A DNA stretch of 64,000 bases, taken from the NCBI RefSeq assembly GCF_003584125.1, contig NZ_QXFL01000005.1, positions 1 through 64,000 of the forward strand, read 5' to 3'. Every line of letters begins with the position of its first letter. Position 1 is the stretch's first letter. Below the pieces are notes generated by a model. That model made no database searches, was not told where the DNA came from, and worked only from the letters and a program-made list of their open reading frames with translations. The stretch comes from Aurantiacibacter zhengii. Its GTDB lineage: Bacteria; Pseudomonadota; Alphaproteobacteria; Sphingomonadales; Sphingomonadaceae. A program made the translations under genes and the position numbers. Positions 50,584 to 60,508 of this stretch are shown here, in pieces.

Positions 50584-50625
50584 CGTCTGCCTGCAGGTCG
50601 TTAGCAGACAGGCAGCTGTCTCCCG
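50584..50625. repeat. Hairpin-forming intergenic repeat, copy 4 (partial)
   Basis: cgtctgcctgcaggtcgtta followed by gcagacaggcagctgtctcc; only the first arm (TCTGC..GCAGA) and the adjoining segment are kept. Confidence 0.6.
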
Positions 50626-50712
50626 ATCAGGCAGATTGCGGTCATCACGATGAGGAGGGCAAACCGCCCCATCGCAACGGACACTACTGCGCCGACTACA
50701 TCTGCCTGTTAC

Positions 50713-52476
50713 TCACCCGGCACCCGTAAAGAGCCCGCGCAGGTCTTTCTTCAGGATCTTGCCGTTGGCGTTGCGTGGCAGCATTTCGTCGGTGAACACG
50801 ATGCGCACCGGCACCTTGAAATGCGCCAGCCGCGCGGCGACCCATTGCTGCAATTCCTCCTCGCTTGCATTCTGCCCCTTGGAAAGGTGGACGACGGCGG
50901 CAGGCTCCTCCCCCAATTGCTGATGCGGCAGGCCGATCACGGCTGCATCGGTGACAGCGGGATGGGCATAAAGGACGTTTTCGACCTCGCTCGAATAGAT
51001 GTTCTCGCCGCCGCGGATCACCATGTCCTTTGCCCGGTCGACGATGTAGCAGAAGCCTTCCTCGTCCAGCCGCGCCAGGTCGCCGGTGCGGACCCAGCCG
51101 TCGATGAATGTCTCTGCCGTGGCATCGGGCCTGTTCCAGTAACCTTTCGCCACCATCGGCCCGCGGGCGTAGAGTTCACCCACTTCGCCTGTAGGCAGTT
51201 CTTCGCTGCCGTCTGCGGACATGATCTTCAGGTCGGCCACGGCAACCGGCGGGCCGCAACTGTCGGGCCGGTGGAGGTAATCCTGCCCGACGTGCCCCGT
51301 CACCGTCGCCATCGTTTCGGTCATGCCCCACCCGCTTCCCGGCTGGGTTCCGAATTCCTCATGCAGGCGGCGCACCAGCTCGGGCGCGGCAGGCGCACCG
51401 CCATAGGTTATAAGCTCCAGGCTTGAGAGATCGTAATTGTCGCGCGCCGGATGGTCGAGCAGTTGCCAGGCGATCGTGGGCACCCCGCCGGTGACCTGGA
51501 CGCCTTCCCGCTCGATCACGGCCATGGCCTCCTCCACGTCCCAGTGGTGCATGAAAACCATGGTGTGCCCGCTTACCAGATAGCCGACCATCGCCGCAGA
51601 GCAGGCGGTGACGTGAAACAGCGGGATCACCAGCAGCACGGTCTTGGGTTCGGGTTCGGGCGGCATCTCACCCAGACGCAGGGGTGCGAAGGCCAGGTTG
51701 TACTTGCTGGAAAGCACATTCGTGCAGATGCTGCGGTGCGAACCGAGCGCGCCCTTGGGCGAACCGGTGGTGCCGCTGGTGTAGAAGATGGTGGCATCGT
51801 CGTCGGCAGCCACGCTGACATCGGGCAGGTCGCGATCGGGCAACCCGGCCCAGGCATCACTGCTGCCGATTATGTCTTCCAGACGGCTCGCCCCTTCGAG
51901 CGGGCTTTGCGCGCGCGAGACGATGCATTTTTCCAGGCCATCGAGATTGCGGGCAGCGTCGCCGATGCGGTCCCACCGCTCCTTGTCGCAGATGAGCATC
52001 CGGCTTCCCGAATCGGACAGGCCGAAAGCCAGTTCCTCTGCCGACCACCACGCATTCAGCGGCACGCAGATCGCGCCCAGAGAGGTGATGGCGAAGAAGG
52101 CGACGGGCCACTCTGGCAGGTTGCGCATGGCCAGTGCCACCCGGTCGCCCTTCGTCACCCCGCAATCGACCAGATGCTGCGCCAGATTTGCCACCGCGCG
52201 GAACCAGGCGTCGTAGGAAATGCGCTCGCCCTCGTAGACGGTGCAGACCGCGTCGGCGTGCGCGCGCGCCGCCATCGCGATTGCCCGCAGGGACTCTGGC
52301 GCGTTCTTCCACGCGCGGATCGGACGGCCATCGATCTCCACCGTCTCCATCTCGAAGGGCTGCCCCGGTGCGGTGAGCATTGCGCGCACCTCCTCCAGAC
52401 TGTGCGCCGCCCAGTCGGAGGGTGACGAGCCCCCCGCACCGTCGGAATTCGTATGGCCTGACCCGGTCTGTGACAT
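50713..52476 (-). CDS. AMP-dependent acyl-CoA synthetase
   Basis: Protein of 587 residues of the ANL superfamily. The phosphate-binding loop is FYTSGTTGSPKGALGSH; later motifs are GWGMTETMATV, GWVRTGDLARLDEEGF and the hinge/catalytic Lys region RNANGKILKKDLR. The relatives are fatty-acyl-CoA synthetases that activate a carboxylic acid with ATP and CoA. An N-terminal Gly/Ser-rich extension of about 20 residues is unusual but harmless. It is divergent from a serine hydrolase gene and would feed the acyl-CoA dehydrogenase operons. Confidence 0.91.
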   Translation of the reverse strand: MSQTGSGHTNSDGAGGSSPSDWAAHSLEEVRAMLTAPGQPFEMETVEIDGRPIRAWKNAPESLRAIAMAARAHADAVCTVYEGERISYDAWFRAVANLAQHLVDCGVTKGDRVALAMRNLPEWPVAFFAITSLGAICVPLNAWWSAEELAFGLSDSGSRMLICDKERWDRIGDAARNLDGLEKCIVSRAQSPLEGASRLEDIIGSSDAWAGLPDRDLPDVSVAADDDATIFYTSGTTGSPKGALGSHRSICTNVLSSKYNLAFAPLRLGEMPPEPEPKTVLLVIPLFHVTACSAAMVGYLVSGHTMVFMHHWDVEEAMAVIEREGVQVTGGVPTIAWQLLDHPARDNYDLSSLELITYGGAPAAPELVRRLHEEFGTQPGSGWGMTETMATVTGHVGQDYLHRPDSCGPPVAVADLKIMSADGSEELPTGEVGELYARGPMVAKGYWNRPDATAETFIDGWVRTGDLARLDEEGFCYIVDRAKDMVIRGGENIYSSEVENVLYAHPAVTDAAVIGLPHQQLGEEPAAVVHLSKGQNASEEELQQWVAARLAHFKVPVRIVFTDEMLPRNANGKILKKDLRGLFTGAG

Positions 52477-52593
52477 CGTTCTCTCCTCGCTTGCAGGATG
52501 CCTTTGCCGGGGCTTTTCCGCAACCCTTGAAAATCAAAATCTGAAATCAGGGTATGATGGTATTGCGTCTGCGTAAAATAGCGATAAGGTCCT

Positions 52594-53859
52594 ATGCGGA
52601 ATGAAAGGTATGGGGAACCCGTGGGAATACCGGAACTGAAAGATCCCGCATCGCTGGGCTTCGACACTGCAAGATTGCGCAGGATCGAGGCCTTTCTGAA
52701 ATCCACCTACGTGGAGCCGGGCAGGCTCCCCAATGCCGAGCTGCTGCTGGCCCGTGACGGGCAGCCATTCTATCACACGGCGCTGGGTGAACTGGGCGAA
52801 GGCCGCGGCCCCTTGCCGGGCAACGCTCTGTTCCGCATCGCTTCGATGACGAAGCCGGTCACGTCGGTCGCCTTCATGCAGCTGGTCGAGCAATGCCGGG
52901 TCGCACTGGAGGATCCGGTGGGACGCGTGATACCCGAATTCGACTCGCTCGGCGTCTATGCGGGCGGCGGCGGCCAGATTCCCTTCGCGCCGGTGCGGGC
53001 CGCCGCGCCGATCCGGTTCGTCGACCTGCTAACGCACATGTCCGGCCTCACCTACGGATTGCAGAACCGCACCAATGTGGATGCCGCATATCGCGAAGCG
53101 GGGCTTGATCTGCCCCGCAACCTGTCGGCCGATGAATATATTGCGGAGCTTGCCCGGATACCGCTGCAGCATGAACCGGGGGAGCGATGGAATTACTCGG
53201 TCGCAACAGACGTGCTGGGCGTGGCGATCGAGCGGATCACGGGCCAGTCGCTCGGTGACTATTTCCGGGAGCACATCTTCGAACCCCTGGGGATGCACGA
53301 CACGTCGTTCGACTTGACCGAGGACCAGCAAGGCCGCCTTGTCGATGCCTATACCTATTCCCGCGGCGGCTCGCCGAAGCGGGTCGAGGCGGGTAACGAG
53401 AGTGCGCTATTCAAGCCGGCCTCGTTCCATAGCGGCGGCGGAGGCCTGGTCAGCACCGTTACCGACTACCACCGGTTCTGCACCATGCTGCTGGGAGGCG
53501 GCATGGCCGATGGCGTTCGCATCGTCAGCCCCAAGACGCTGGATCTGATGACGGCAAACCACCTGCCGGGCGGTGCGGACCTGACAGCGATGAGCGATGC
53601 GCTGTTCTCGGAAGCCAGCAATGCGGGAACCGGGTTCGGCCTTGGCTTTGCGGTGGTGATCGACCCTGCGCGCACCCTGGTGCCATCGAGCCGGGGCGAA
53701 TTCTATTGGGGCGGTGCCTATTCCACGGCCTTCTTCGTCGATCCGCTGGAAGGGATCACGATGGTTTTCATGACCCAAGTATACCCATCCTTCATCTATC
53801 CGCTGCGGCGCCAGCTAAGGACCCTGGTCTATGCCGCGCTGGCAGAGAGCCGGGCGTGA
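52594..53859 (+). CDS. Serine hydrolase, beta-lactamase/esterase family VIII type
   Basis: Protein of 421 residues without an obvious signal peptide. The nucleophile motif is SMTK (84-87), the second motif YSV (RWNYSVATDVLG) and the third region GGAYSTAFFVDP. This fits esterases of family VIII, which hydrolyse short esters. Its place between an acyl-CoA synthetase and a TonB receptor suggests that it releases an acid from an ester for CoA activation; this is inference. The start at ATG 52594 is supported by AAGG 7 nt upstream and by domain length. Confidence 0.85.
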   Translation: MRNERYGEPVGIPELKDPASLGFDTARLRRIEAFLKSTYVEPGRLPNAELLLARDGQPFYHTALGELGEGRGPLPGNALFRIASMTKPVTSVAFMQLVEQCRVALEDPVGRVIPEFDSLGVYAGGGGQIPFAPVRAAAPIRFVDLLTHMSGLTYGLQNRTNVDAAYREAGLDLPRNLSADEYIAELARIPLQHEPGERWNYSVATDVLGVAIERITGQSLGDYFREHIFEPLGMHDTSFDLTEDQQGRLVDAYTYSRGGSPKRVEAGNESALFKPASFHSGGGGLVSTVTDYHRFCTMLLGGGMADGVRIVSPKTLDLMTANHLPGGADLTAMSDALFSEASNAGTGFGLGFAVVIDPARTLVPSSRGEFYWGGAYSTAFFVDPLEGITMVFMTQVYPSFIYPLRRQLRTLVYAALAESRA

Positions 53860-54052
53860 GCGAAGTAAGCAACACTCCACCGGAAATAAGGATACCCATT
53901 CTTCAAATTACTTGCCTTACGACCCGCAGAGCCTCACAACGAAAGCAATAGATACGAGGATTGCCATACCGCCCCTTGCAAAGCGGATACCGGAAAACAG
54001 GAAACCGGGCCGCCAGGTGTGCCAAAAAATAACGATTAGTTGGGAGAGAACT

Positions 54053-56818
54053 ATGAAATCGTCATTCCGTCAGTCCATAGCCTATGGTGCCCTAGCCGGC
54101 GCGTTACTCTGCCTTCCCGCGATGGCGGCGGCGCAGCAGCAATCCCCCACCGATCAGGACGATCTTGCCGAAGGGGGCGACGTCAACGAACCGCAGGAGC
54201 CGGCAACGCCTGAGGCGCGCACCAACACCATCGTGGTGACCGCGCAGGGCCGCAGCCAGTCGCTGGCCGACGTTCCGATCGCCGTCTCGGCCATTTCGGC
54301 GGAGATGCTGGAACAGTCCGGCACCACAGACATTCGCGAACTGAACCAGATCGCCCCGTCGCTGCTGGTGTCCTCCACCGGTAACGAGGCGAACGGTTCG
54401 GCCCGTATCCGCGGCATCGGGACCGTGGGCGACAACGCCGGCCTGGAAAGCTCGGTCGCGGTGTTCATCGACGGTGTCTATCGCTCGCGTTCGGGCAACG
54501 CCCTTTCCGAGCTCGGCCCGCTCGAGCGGGTGGAAATCCTGCGTGGTCCGCAGGGCACGCTGGGTGGTCGCAATTCCACCGCCGGCCTGATCAACATCTA
54601 TACCGCTCCGCCGGAGTTCGACCTGAGCGGTTACGGCGCATTCACCTACGGCAACTATGATGCCATGCGGGTGGAAGCGGGGATCAATGTCCCGCTTGGA
54701 GAGACGGTCGCCGCACGGATCGACGGTGTCTATTTCACGCGCGACGGTTTCTACAACGACGTGACGAACGGCACCGATGTCAACGATCGCGATCGCTACC
54801 TGATCCGCGCCCAGGCGCTGTTCGAACCGACGGCAGACATCAGCTTCCGGCTGGTTGCGGACTATTCCAAGAAGGACGAGGCCTGCTGCGCCGCCACGTT
54901 CGTGCAGCCCGAGTTCGCCTCGCTTGCCAGGGTCAGCCCGGGTCTGGAGCCTTACAACCGGCCCGAGCCGGGCAGTCCGGCACTGACGAGCACGGCCAAC
55001 CCCATCGTCAACATCCTGCTTGGCCTTGGACAGGATCCGCGGGCGCTTTCCCAGGACACGTTCAACCGCGACATCTATCCGACCGCCGGTCGTTCCTACC
55101 AGGGCGAGACCGAGGATTACGGCGTTTCCGGCGAACTCAACTGGGATTTCGGGAACATCACGCTCACCTCGATCACCGGTTACCGCGAATATTCGAACTT
55201 CCAGGGATCGGATACCGACTACACCACGGTAGACCTGCTCTATCGTGCGCCGGACGAATTCGGCGGGGCGCGTTATTTCGAAACCTTCACGCAGGAACTG
55301 CGCCTGAACGGCACCCTGTTCGATGACCGCTTCGACTGGCTGGTGGGCGCATATTACGCCAACGAATCCCTGCGTGTGCAGGACAACCTGCGCTTCGGCA
55401 CCCAGTACGGCACGTTCGCGAACTGCCGCATTGCCCTTGCCATCAATCCGGCGCTGGCAAACCCGTCTGCAGACAACTGCTTCGGGCCCAACATTGCCGC
55501 ATTGCAGCTGGCCAATGGCGGGGCAGGCGCTTTCGGGGCGGCAACCCCGCTCATCATCGCCGGTATCAACAACCTGGCCCAGGTGCGCGACGTTGGCGGC
55601 ACCGGCGACATCTACAATCAGGAAAGCAACAACTTCGCGCTGTTCACGCACAATATCGTGCATATCACCGACAAGCTCGATCTGACCCTGGGCCTGCGTT
55701 ACACGAACGAAACCAAGGATTTCGACGCGCAGTTCGGCAACGATAACGTGTACTGTCCGCAGAACAGGGCACTGCTTTCGCCGCTGCTGCAGGTGCCTGC
55801 GCTGGCGGGCTTGGCGGGCGGCCTCCTGTCGTTGACGTGCCAGGGCAATTCCACCTCGGAACTGGACGGCGTCATGCTGGCAGACACGCGCGACGAGGAT
55901 GAACTGACCGGCACGGCCGTGCTGTCGTACCAGCCCAATGACGACCTGCTGTTCTATGCCAGCTACTCGCGCGGGTACAAGGCGGGCGGGTTCAACCTCG
56001 ACCGCTCTGCGCTGGCCGTACCGGCCTTCTTCAACGTCAACGCGCTCGATCCCAGCGCGCTGCAGTTCGAAGAGGAAACGGTCGACGCTTTCGAGATCGG
56101 CATGAAGTACTCCAGCCGTCCGCTGTCGATCAGCGTGGCGGCCTTCCGGCAGGAGTTCTCGAACTTCCAGCTCAATACCTTCAACGGATCGGTGTTCCTC
56201 GTGCAGAACATCAATTCGTGCGGCACCAACCTTGGCGGGGCGGATACGGATGCTAGTGCCACCACCGGCAGCTGCAGCCCGGACGATGTCCAGCCCGGCG
56301 TCGTTGCGCAGGGCGTCGAACTGGAAACGGCGCTGTATCCGCTGCGTGATCTGACCGTCACTTTCGGGATGACCTATGCCGATACCAGCTACGAGGACAA
56401 CCTGATCGGAGGCGACAGCGGCACACCGCTGGACCCCGCGCTTCGTCTGCTGCCGGGCGACAACCTGTCGAACGCGCCGGAGACGACCGTGACAAGTTCG
56501 ATCAGCTGGAACCCCGAACTGGGCAATTCCGGCCTGCGCGGCCTGCTGTTCGCCAACGCGCGCGCAGTCAGCGCCTACAACACCGGCTCCGACCTTCTCT
56601 ATGGCAAGGAGCAGGAAGGATTTGTCACCGTCAACGGCCGGATCGGCATTCAAGACGCGGATCGCGCGTGGTCGATCGAGGTCTGGGGTAACAACCTGCT
56701 CAACAAGGACTACTCGCAGGTGGCCTTCAACACCCCGTTCGTGGCACCGCAGCAGACCTATTCGGTTTACCTCGCAGAGCCGCGCACCTACGGGATTACC
56801 GTGCGCGCCGGCTTCTAG
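54053..56818 (+). CDS. TonB-dependent outer-membrane receptor
   Basis: Protein of 921 residues. The signal peptide is about 1-27 (GALAGALLCLPAMAAAQ). Plug motifs: NTIVVTAQGRSQSLADVPIA, GSARIRGIGTVGDNAGLE, RVEILRGPQGTLGGRNSTA. The barrel continues to an aromatic-ended YGITVRAGF. This is the large sphingomonad receptor class often linked to organic carbon uptake rather than iron. ATG 54053 follows GGGAG; the frame opens earlier at 53831 but overlaps the previous gene and adds no signal. It is probably induced with the adjacent serine hydrolase and acyl-CoA synthetase genes. Four Cys pairs in extracellular loops are notable. Confidence 0.92.
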   Translation: MKSSFRQSIAYGALAGALLCLPAMAAAQQQSPTDQDDLAEGGDVNEPQEPATPEARTNTIVVTAQGRSQSLADVPIAVSAISAEMLEQSGTTDIRELNQIAPSLLVSSTGNEANGSARIRGIGTVGDNAGLESSVAVFIDGVYRSRSGNALSELGPLERVEILRGPQGTLGGRNSTAGLINIYTAPPEFDLSGYGAFTYGNYDAMRVEAGINVPLGETVAARIDGVYFTRDGFYNDVTNGTDVNDRDRYLIRAQALFEPTADISFRLVADYSKKDEACCAATFVQPEFASLARVSPGLEPYNRPEPGSPALTSTANPIVNILLGLGQDPRALSQDTFNRDIYPTAGRSYQGETEDYGVSGELNWDFGNITLTSITGYREYSNFQGSDTDYTTVDLLYRAPDEFGGARYFETFTQELRLNGTLFDDRFDWLVGAYYANESLRVQDNLRFGTQYGTFANCRIALAINPALANPSADNCFGPNIAALQLANGGAGAFGAATPLIIAGINNLAQVRDVGGTGDIYNQESNNFALFTHNIVHITDKLDLTLGLRYTNETKDFDAQFGNDNVYCPQNRALLSPLLQVPALAGLAGGLLSLTCQGNSTSELDGVMLADTRDEDELTGTAVLSYQPNDDLLFYASYSRGYKAGGFNLDRSALAVPAFFNVNALDPSALQFEEETVDAFEIGMKYSSRPLSISVAAFRQEFSNFQLNTFNGSVFLVQNINSCGTNLGGADTDASATTGSCSPDDVQPGVVAQGVELETALYPLRDLTVTFGMTYADTSYEDNLIGGDSGTPLDPALRLLPGDNLSNAPETTVTSSISWNPELGNSGLRGLLFANARAVSAYNTGSDLLYGKEQEGFVTVNGRIGIQDADRAWSIEVWGNNLLNKDYSQVAFNTPFVAPQQTYSVYLAEPRTYGITVRAGF

Positions 56819-56841
56819 GCCGCTCGGCAACTGCTAAACAG

Positions 56842-56864
56842 GGGCCGGGGCGATTCCCCGGCCC
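56842..56864 (+). terminator. Intrinsic terminator after the TonB receptor
   Basis: 9-bp stem gggccgggg/ccccggccc with a 5-nt loop, followed by ttgcatttt, 23 nt after the stop codon. Confidence 0.8.
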
Positions 56865-56899
56865 TTGCATTTTGTAAGACCCTGCCGGAGGCCCTTATC

Positions 56900-57805
56900 G
56901 TGACGACCAACTTTGCCGATATCCTGGAGCTTGAAGCACAGGGAGAGCAAAGCTGGATCGGGCCCCCGGGAGCCGGCGTGGGAACGCGCCTGTTCGGCGG
57001 CCACGCGCTTGCACAGGCCCTGATGGCGGCGTGCCAAGAAGAGACCGGGGAGCGCTTAGCCCATTCGCTCCATGTCGTTTTCCTGCGGCCCGGCGATGCC
57101 GACGTGCCGGTCACCTACAAGGTTACCTCCCTTGGTGAAGGCCGCAGCTTCGCACGGCGGCGCGTCGACGCCTTCCAGCATGACGATCACGTGCTGACCA
57201 TGACCGTGTCCCTGCAACTGGAGGAGGATGGTTTCCGCCATTCTGCCTCGCCGCCCGACTACGGCGACAGGCACAGTGCAGAGCGGGCGCTGGAAGAATG
57301 GCGCAAGCGCAACGACATGGACAGCATGCCGATCATCGGCAAGCTGGGCCTGCGTCCCGTCGAGGTCATTCCCCTCGCGGCGGATTCGCTGTTCGGCAAC
57401 ACCTCGCGCGCACCGCACTCTGCGGTCTGGATGCGTTCGCGCGACCCGCAGCCCGCCGATGCCGCGACCAGCCGCGCGCAGCTGACATACGCATCCGACA
57501 TGCTTTTCCTGCGCAACGCGCTGCTGCCCCACGGCGTGCGACCGGGAGACAGCGGCATGCAGCTTGCCAGCCTGGACCACGCGATGTGGTTTCACCAGAC
57601 CCCCGATTTCCGGCAGTGGCACCTCTTCGCCACGGACAGCCCATGGGCCGGCAAGGCGCGCGGGCTCAGCCGCGGGCACTTTTTCGCCGAAGACGGGACG
57701 CTGGTCGCCACGGTCGTTCAGGAGAACCTGATGCGTGTGATAGGTGGCGAGGCCAAACAGCGGCTCGACGCGCAGAACAGCGAGAGCCCCTCGTCAGCCG
57801 GATAG
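56900..57805 (+). CDS. Acyl-CoA thioesterase II (TesB-like)
   Basis: Protein of 301 residues with a double-hotdog fold. Motifs: GVGTRLFGGHALAQALMAAC in the first half; HSLHVVFLRPGDADVPVTYK and GRSFARRRVDAFQHDD around the first active site; SLDHAMWFHQTPDFRQWHLF and SPWAGKARGLSRGHFFAEDG in the second half, with the Asp/Thr/Gln-type triad region. It hydrolyses acyl-CoA to acid and CoA. Start is GTG 56900 with GGAGG 9 nt upstream. Confidence 0.9.
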   Translation: MTTNFADILELEAQGEQSWIGPPGAGVGTRLFGGHALAQALMAACQEETGERLAHSLHVVFLRPGDADVPVTYKVTSLGEGRSFARRRVDAFQHDDHVLTMTVSLQLEEDGFRHSASPPDYGDRHSAERALEEWRKRNDMDSMPIIGKLGLRPVEVIPLAADSLFGNTSRAPHSAVWMRSRDPQPADAATSRAQLTYASDMLFLRNALLPHGVRPGDSGMQLASLDHAMWFHQTPDFRQWHLFATDSPWAGKARGLSRGHFFAEDGTLVATVVQENLMRVIGGEAKQRLDAQNSESPSSAG

Positions 57806-57807
57806 GC

Positions 57808-59082
57808 TCAGCGCGATGCCACACGCGGTTCCCGCGTAACGCCGAAGGCGCGCATATAGCCGCCCAACTGTTCCATCACCTGCCCCTCTGACAGGCCGAA
57901 CTCGGCCAGGCTGTAGCGGTGGGGCTGGCGCTTCATCGCGTCGACGCTGTCCCGGTAAGCTTCCATCGCCGGCCAGGCGCGTTCTATGTCGAGGCCGAGG
58001 AAAGCGTAGATGCGCTTCATTGCCGCCCGCCAGTCGGCATCCACCGATTCGTAATGTACGTCGATCATGCGATCGGGCGCGATGCCCTTGCGGCCTTCCT
58101 GCATCCGTTCCACCTGCAGGCGCGTCTTGCGCAGCCATTCCCGGCCAACCTCGTGCGGATCGGCATGGTCGGAATAGATGCAGGTCTGGTTCCAGGCCAG
58201 CGAGGCAGAACTGGCGACCACCCGCAACGGATCGCGGTGGGTAAAGATGAAGCGGGCATCGGGAAACACGTTCAGCAGCGCATCCAGATCCAGCATGTGC
58301 TGCGGCGTCTTGAGCACCCAGGGCTTCAGTGAACTGGCCTGCTGCGACCAGCCGATCAGCCGCAACAGGCGCGCCATCTGTTCGTAGGCAGGCGTGGCAT
58401 CCTGCGCCTCGCACCAGCGGCCATAGGCGGGCACGTGCCACTGCGCCTCGTGCTTCATGCCCCAGAAGGAATTGACGAACAGGCCCAGCTCCTCCTCCGG
58501 CTGCATGGGGCCGGTAGGGTGGATGGCGAGCGTGTGCGGATTGGCGAGATCGGCAACCTTGCGCGCGCGCTTTGCCAGCGTGATGCGGCGATCGTACTCC
58601 CCGTGCGTGAAGCCGGGATAGGGCACCGGGGTGATCGTTTCGAAACTGCGCATGTGATCGAACCGCCGGTCTGCCGACAGCAGCCGGTGAAGCCGCGTGG
58701 TGCCCGAACGCATCGGGCCGACGATGAAGACCGGGTTGCGCAATGGCCGGGCGAGGATTTCGGGATGCCGGGCAAACCACCGCTGCGCGCGGAGCCGGTC
58801 CACCAGCACCTTTTCGCATTGCTTCATCGCCACCCACGCGCCGGATTCGTGCAGCCGGGCCTCTTCCTCCAGCGCCGTGAGGAGAACCGACAGCGGCTTC
58901 TCGAACCAGGGATCGCCGAAATCGTCGGATCCGGCGGCCTCAACGGCGCGGTCCATGATGGTCTGCTTGTCGAAGGTCGCGGGCTGCATCAGCCCCGTTT
59001 TCATGGCCAGGCGGGTTGCGCCCTGCACCAGATCGACGAAACGGGTGCGCTGCGGGGGCTCTTCGATCGTCTTATCCAGCAA
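57808..59082 (-). CDS. Sulfotransferase-family protein
   Basis: Protein of 424 residues. The 5'-phosphosulfate loop is IVGPMRSGTTRLHRLL, and a 3'-phosphate-binding segment is ARFIFTHRDPLRVVASSASL. These identify the PAPS-dependent sulfotransferase family; in sphingomonads such proteins often sit beside acyl-CoA genes and their substrate is unknown. No ATG gives a full protein: TTG 59082 is the best start, with GAGGG 6 nt upstream. It is convergent with the thioesterase gene (2-nt gap). Confidence 0.83.
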   Translation of the reverse strand: MLDKTIEEPPQRTRFVDLVQGATRLAMKTGLMQPATFDKQTIMDRAVEAAGSDDFGDPWFEKPLSVLLTALEEEARLHESGAWVAMKQCEKVLVDRLRAQRWFARHPEILARPLRNPVFIVGPMRSGTTRLHRLLSADRRFDHMRSFETITPVPYPGFTHGEYDRRITLAKRARKVADLANPHTLAIHPTGPMQPEEELGLFVNSFWGMKHEAQWHVPAYGRWCEAQDATPAYEQMARLLRLIGWSQQASSLKPWVLKTPQHMLDLDALLNVFPDARFIFTHRDPLRVVASSASLAWNQTCIYSDHADPHEVGREWLRKTRLQVERMQEGRKGIAPDRMIDVHYESVDADWRAAMKRIYAFLGLDIERAWPAMEAYRDSVDAMKRQPHRYSLAEFGLSEGQVMEQLGGYMRAFGVTREPRVASR

Positions 59083-59224
59083 ATCAGGCCCTCGTTTTCC
59101 GCCGCGCGATGCGACTGTTTCAGCGGTGCAGGCTGGCAAAGGTTCCCTCCCGATACAAACCTGCGCGCGGGCAGGCGTGTCAATGCTGGACAAGCGGCAA
59201 GGTGCCGAGGCATAGCCCGCCGCC

Positions 59225-60505
59225 ATGCATGACCTTCGTTCGATCCGAGAGAATCCGGAAGGCTTCGACGCTGCGCTGGCAAGGCGCGGCGTGGAGCCCA
59301 TGGCCGCCGACCTGCTGAAACTGGACGAGGAACGCCGCGCCCTCACCACCCGCCTGCAGGAGATGCAGAGCCGCCGCAACGAGGCATCGAAGGCGATCGG
59401 CCAGGCCATGGGCCAGGGCGACAAGGACAAGGCGGAGGCGCTCAAGGCCGAAGTGGCCGAGATCAAGCAAGCGATGCCCGCGATCGAGGAAGAGGAACGG
59501 GCGAAGGGCGAAGCGCTGAACCACGCGCTGGCGGCCATTCCGAACCTGCCCGCAGACGGCGTTCCCCTTGGCAAGGACGAAAGCGAAAACGTGGAAGTCA
59601 GCCGCTGGACTGTGCCGCGCACTTTCCCGTTCAGCCCCCGCGAACATGCCGACATGGGCCCCGCCCTTGGCATGGAATTCGAAACCGCGGTGAAGATGAG
59701 CGGCGCACGCTTCACCTTCCTCCGCGCCCAGATGGCCCGCCTGAACCGTGCGCTGGGCCAATTCATGCTGGATCACCAGACCGGCGAGAACGGCTACACC
59801 GAATGCGCCCCGCCCCTGCTGGTGCGCGACGAGGCCGTGTTCGGCACCGGGCAGTTGCCCAAATTTGCGGACGATCTGTTCAAGACGACGGACGGGCGCT
59901 GGCTCATCCCCACCGCCGAGGTTTCCCTTACCAATTCGGTGCGTGAGGAAATCATCGAGGATCTGACCTCGCCCATTCGCCTTACCGCCCTCACCCCGTG
60001 TTTCCGCAGCGAGGCGGGCGCCGCGGGCAAGGATACGCGCGGCTTCATCCGCCAGCACCAGTTCGACAAGGTGGAACTGGTCTCTATCTGCCGCCCGCAG
60101 GACGCGCACGCCGAGCACGAGCACATGGTCGAAAGCGCCGAGAGCGTTCTGCGCGCGCTGGACCTGCCGTACCGCAAGGTTCTGCTGTGCACCGGCGACA
60201 TGGGTTTCGGAGCACGCAAGACCTTCGACCTGGAGGTGTGGCTGCCGGGGCAGGACGCCTACCGCGAGATAAGCTCCATCAGCTGGTGCGGCGATTTCCA
60301 GGCGCGCCGCATGAACACGCGTTACCGGCCCGAAGACGGCGCGAAGAAGACCGAGTTCGTGCACACGCTCAACGGCTCTGGCCTGGCCGTAGGCCGCACG
60401 CTGGTGGCCGTTCTGGAGAACTATCAGCAGGAAGACGGCTCGATTGCCGTGCCGGAAGTTCTCAAGCCCTATATGGGCGGGCTCGAAAAACTGGTACCCG
60501 CCTGA
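59225..60505 (+). CDS. serS: Seryl-tRNA synthetase
   Basis: Protein of 426 residues of normal length. The N-terminal coiled-coil arm (about 30-110, rich in Lys/Glu/Ala heptads) binds tRNA-Ser. Class II motifs are [20 protein letters not shown] (motif 2) and [19 protein letters not shown] (motif 3); [10 protein letters not shown] is the serine-binding TxE region. It charges tRNA-Ser with serine. It is followed at 3 nt by surE, forming a core housekeeping cluster. Confidence 0.98.
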   Translation: MHDLRSIRENPEGFDAALARRGVEPMAADLLKLDEERRALTTRLQEMQSRRNEASKAIGQAMGQGDKDKAEALKAEVAEIKQAMPAIEEEERAKGEALNHALAAIPNLPADGVPLGKDESENVEVSRWTVPRTFPFSPREHADMGPALGMEFETAVKMSGARFTFLRAQMARLNRALGQFMLDHQTGENGYTECAPPLLVRDEAVFGTGQLPKFADDLFKTTDGRWLIPTAEVSLTNSVREEIIEDLTSPIRLTALTPCFRSEAGAAGKDTRGFIRQHQFDKVELVSICRPQDAHAEHEHMVESAESVLRALDLPYRKVLLCTGDMGFGARKTFDLEVWLPGQDAYREISSISWCGDFQARRMNTRYRPEDGAKKTEFVHTLNGSGLAVGRTLVAVLENYQQEDGSIAVPEVLKPYMGGLEKLVPA

Positions 60506-60508
60506 TTC

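Noticed and set aside
54104..56830. Open frame of about 900 codons on the minus strand opposite the TonB receptor
   Set aside because: Antisense to a clear receptor with signal peptide and plug motifs; the opposite translation has no recognisable domain.
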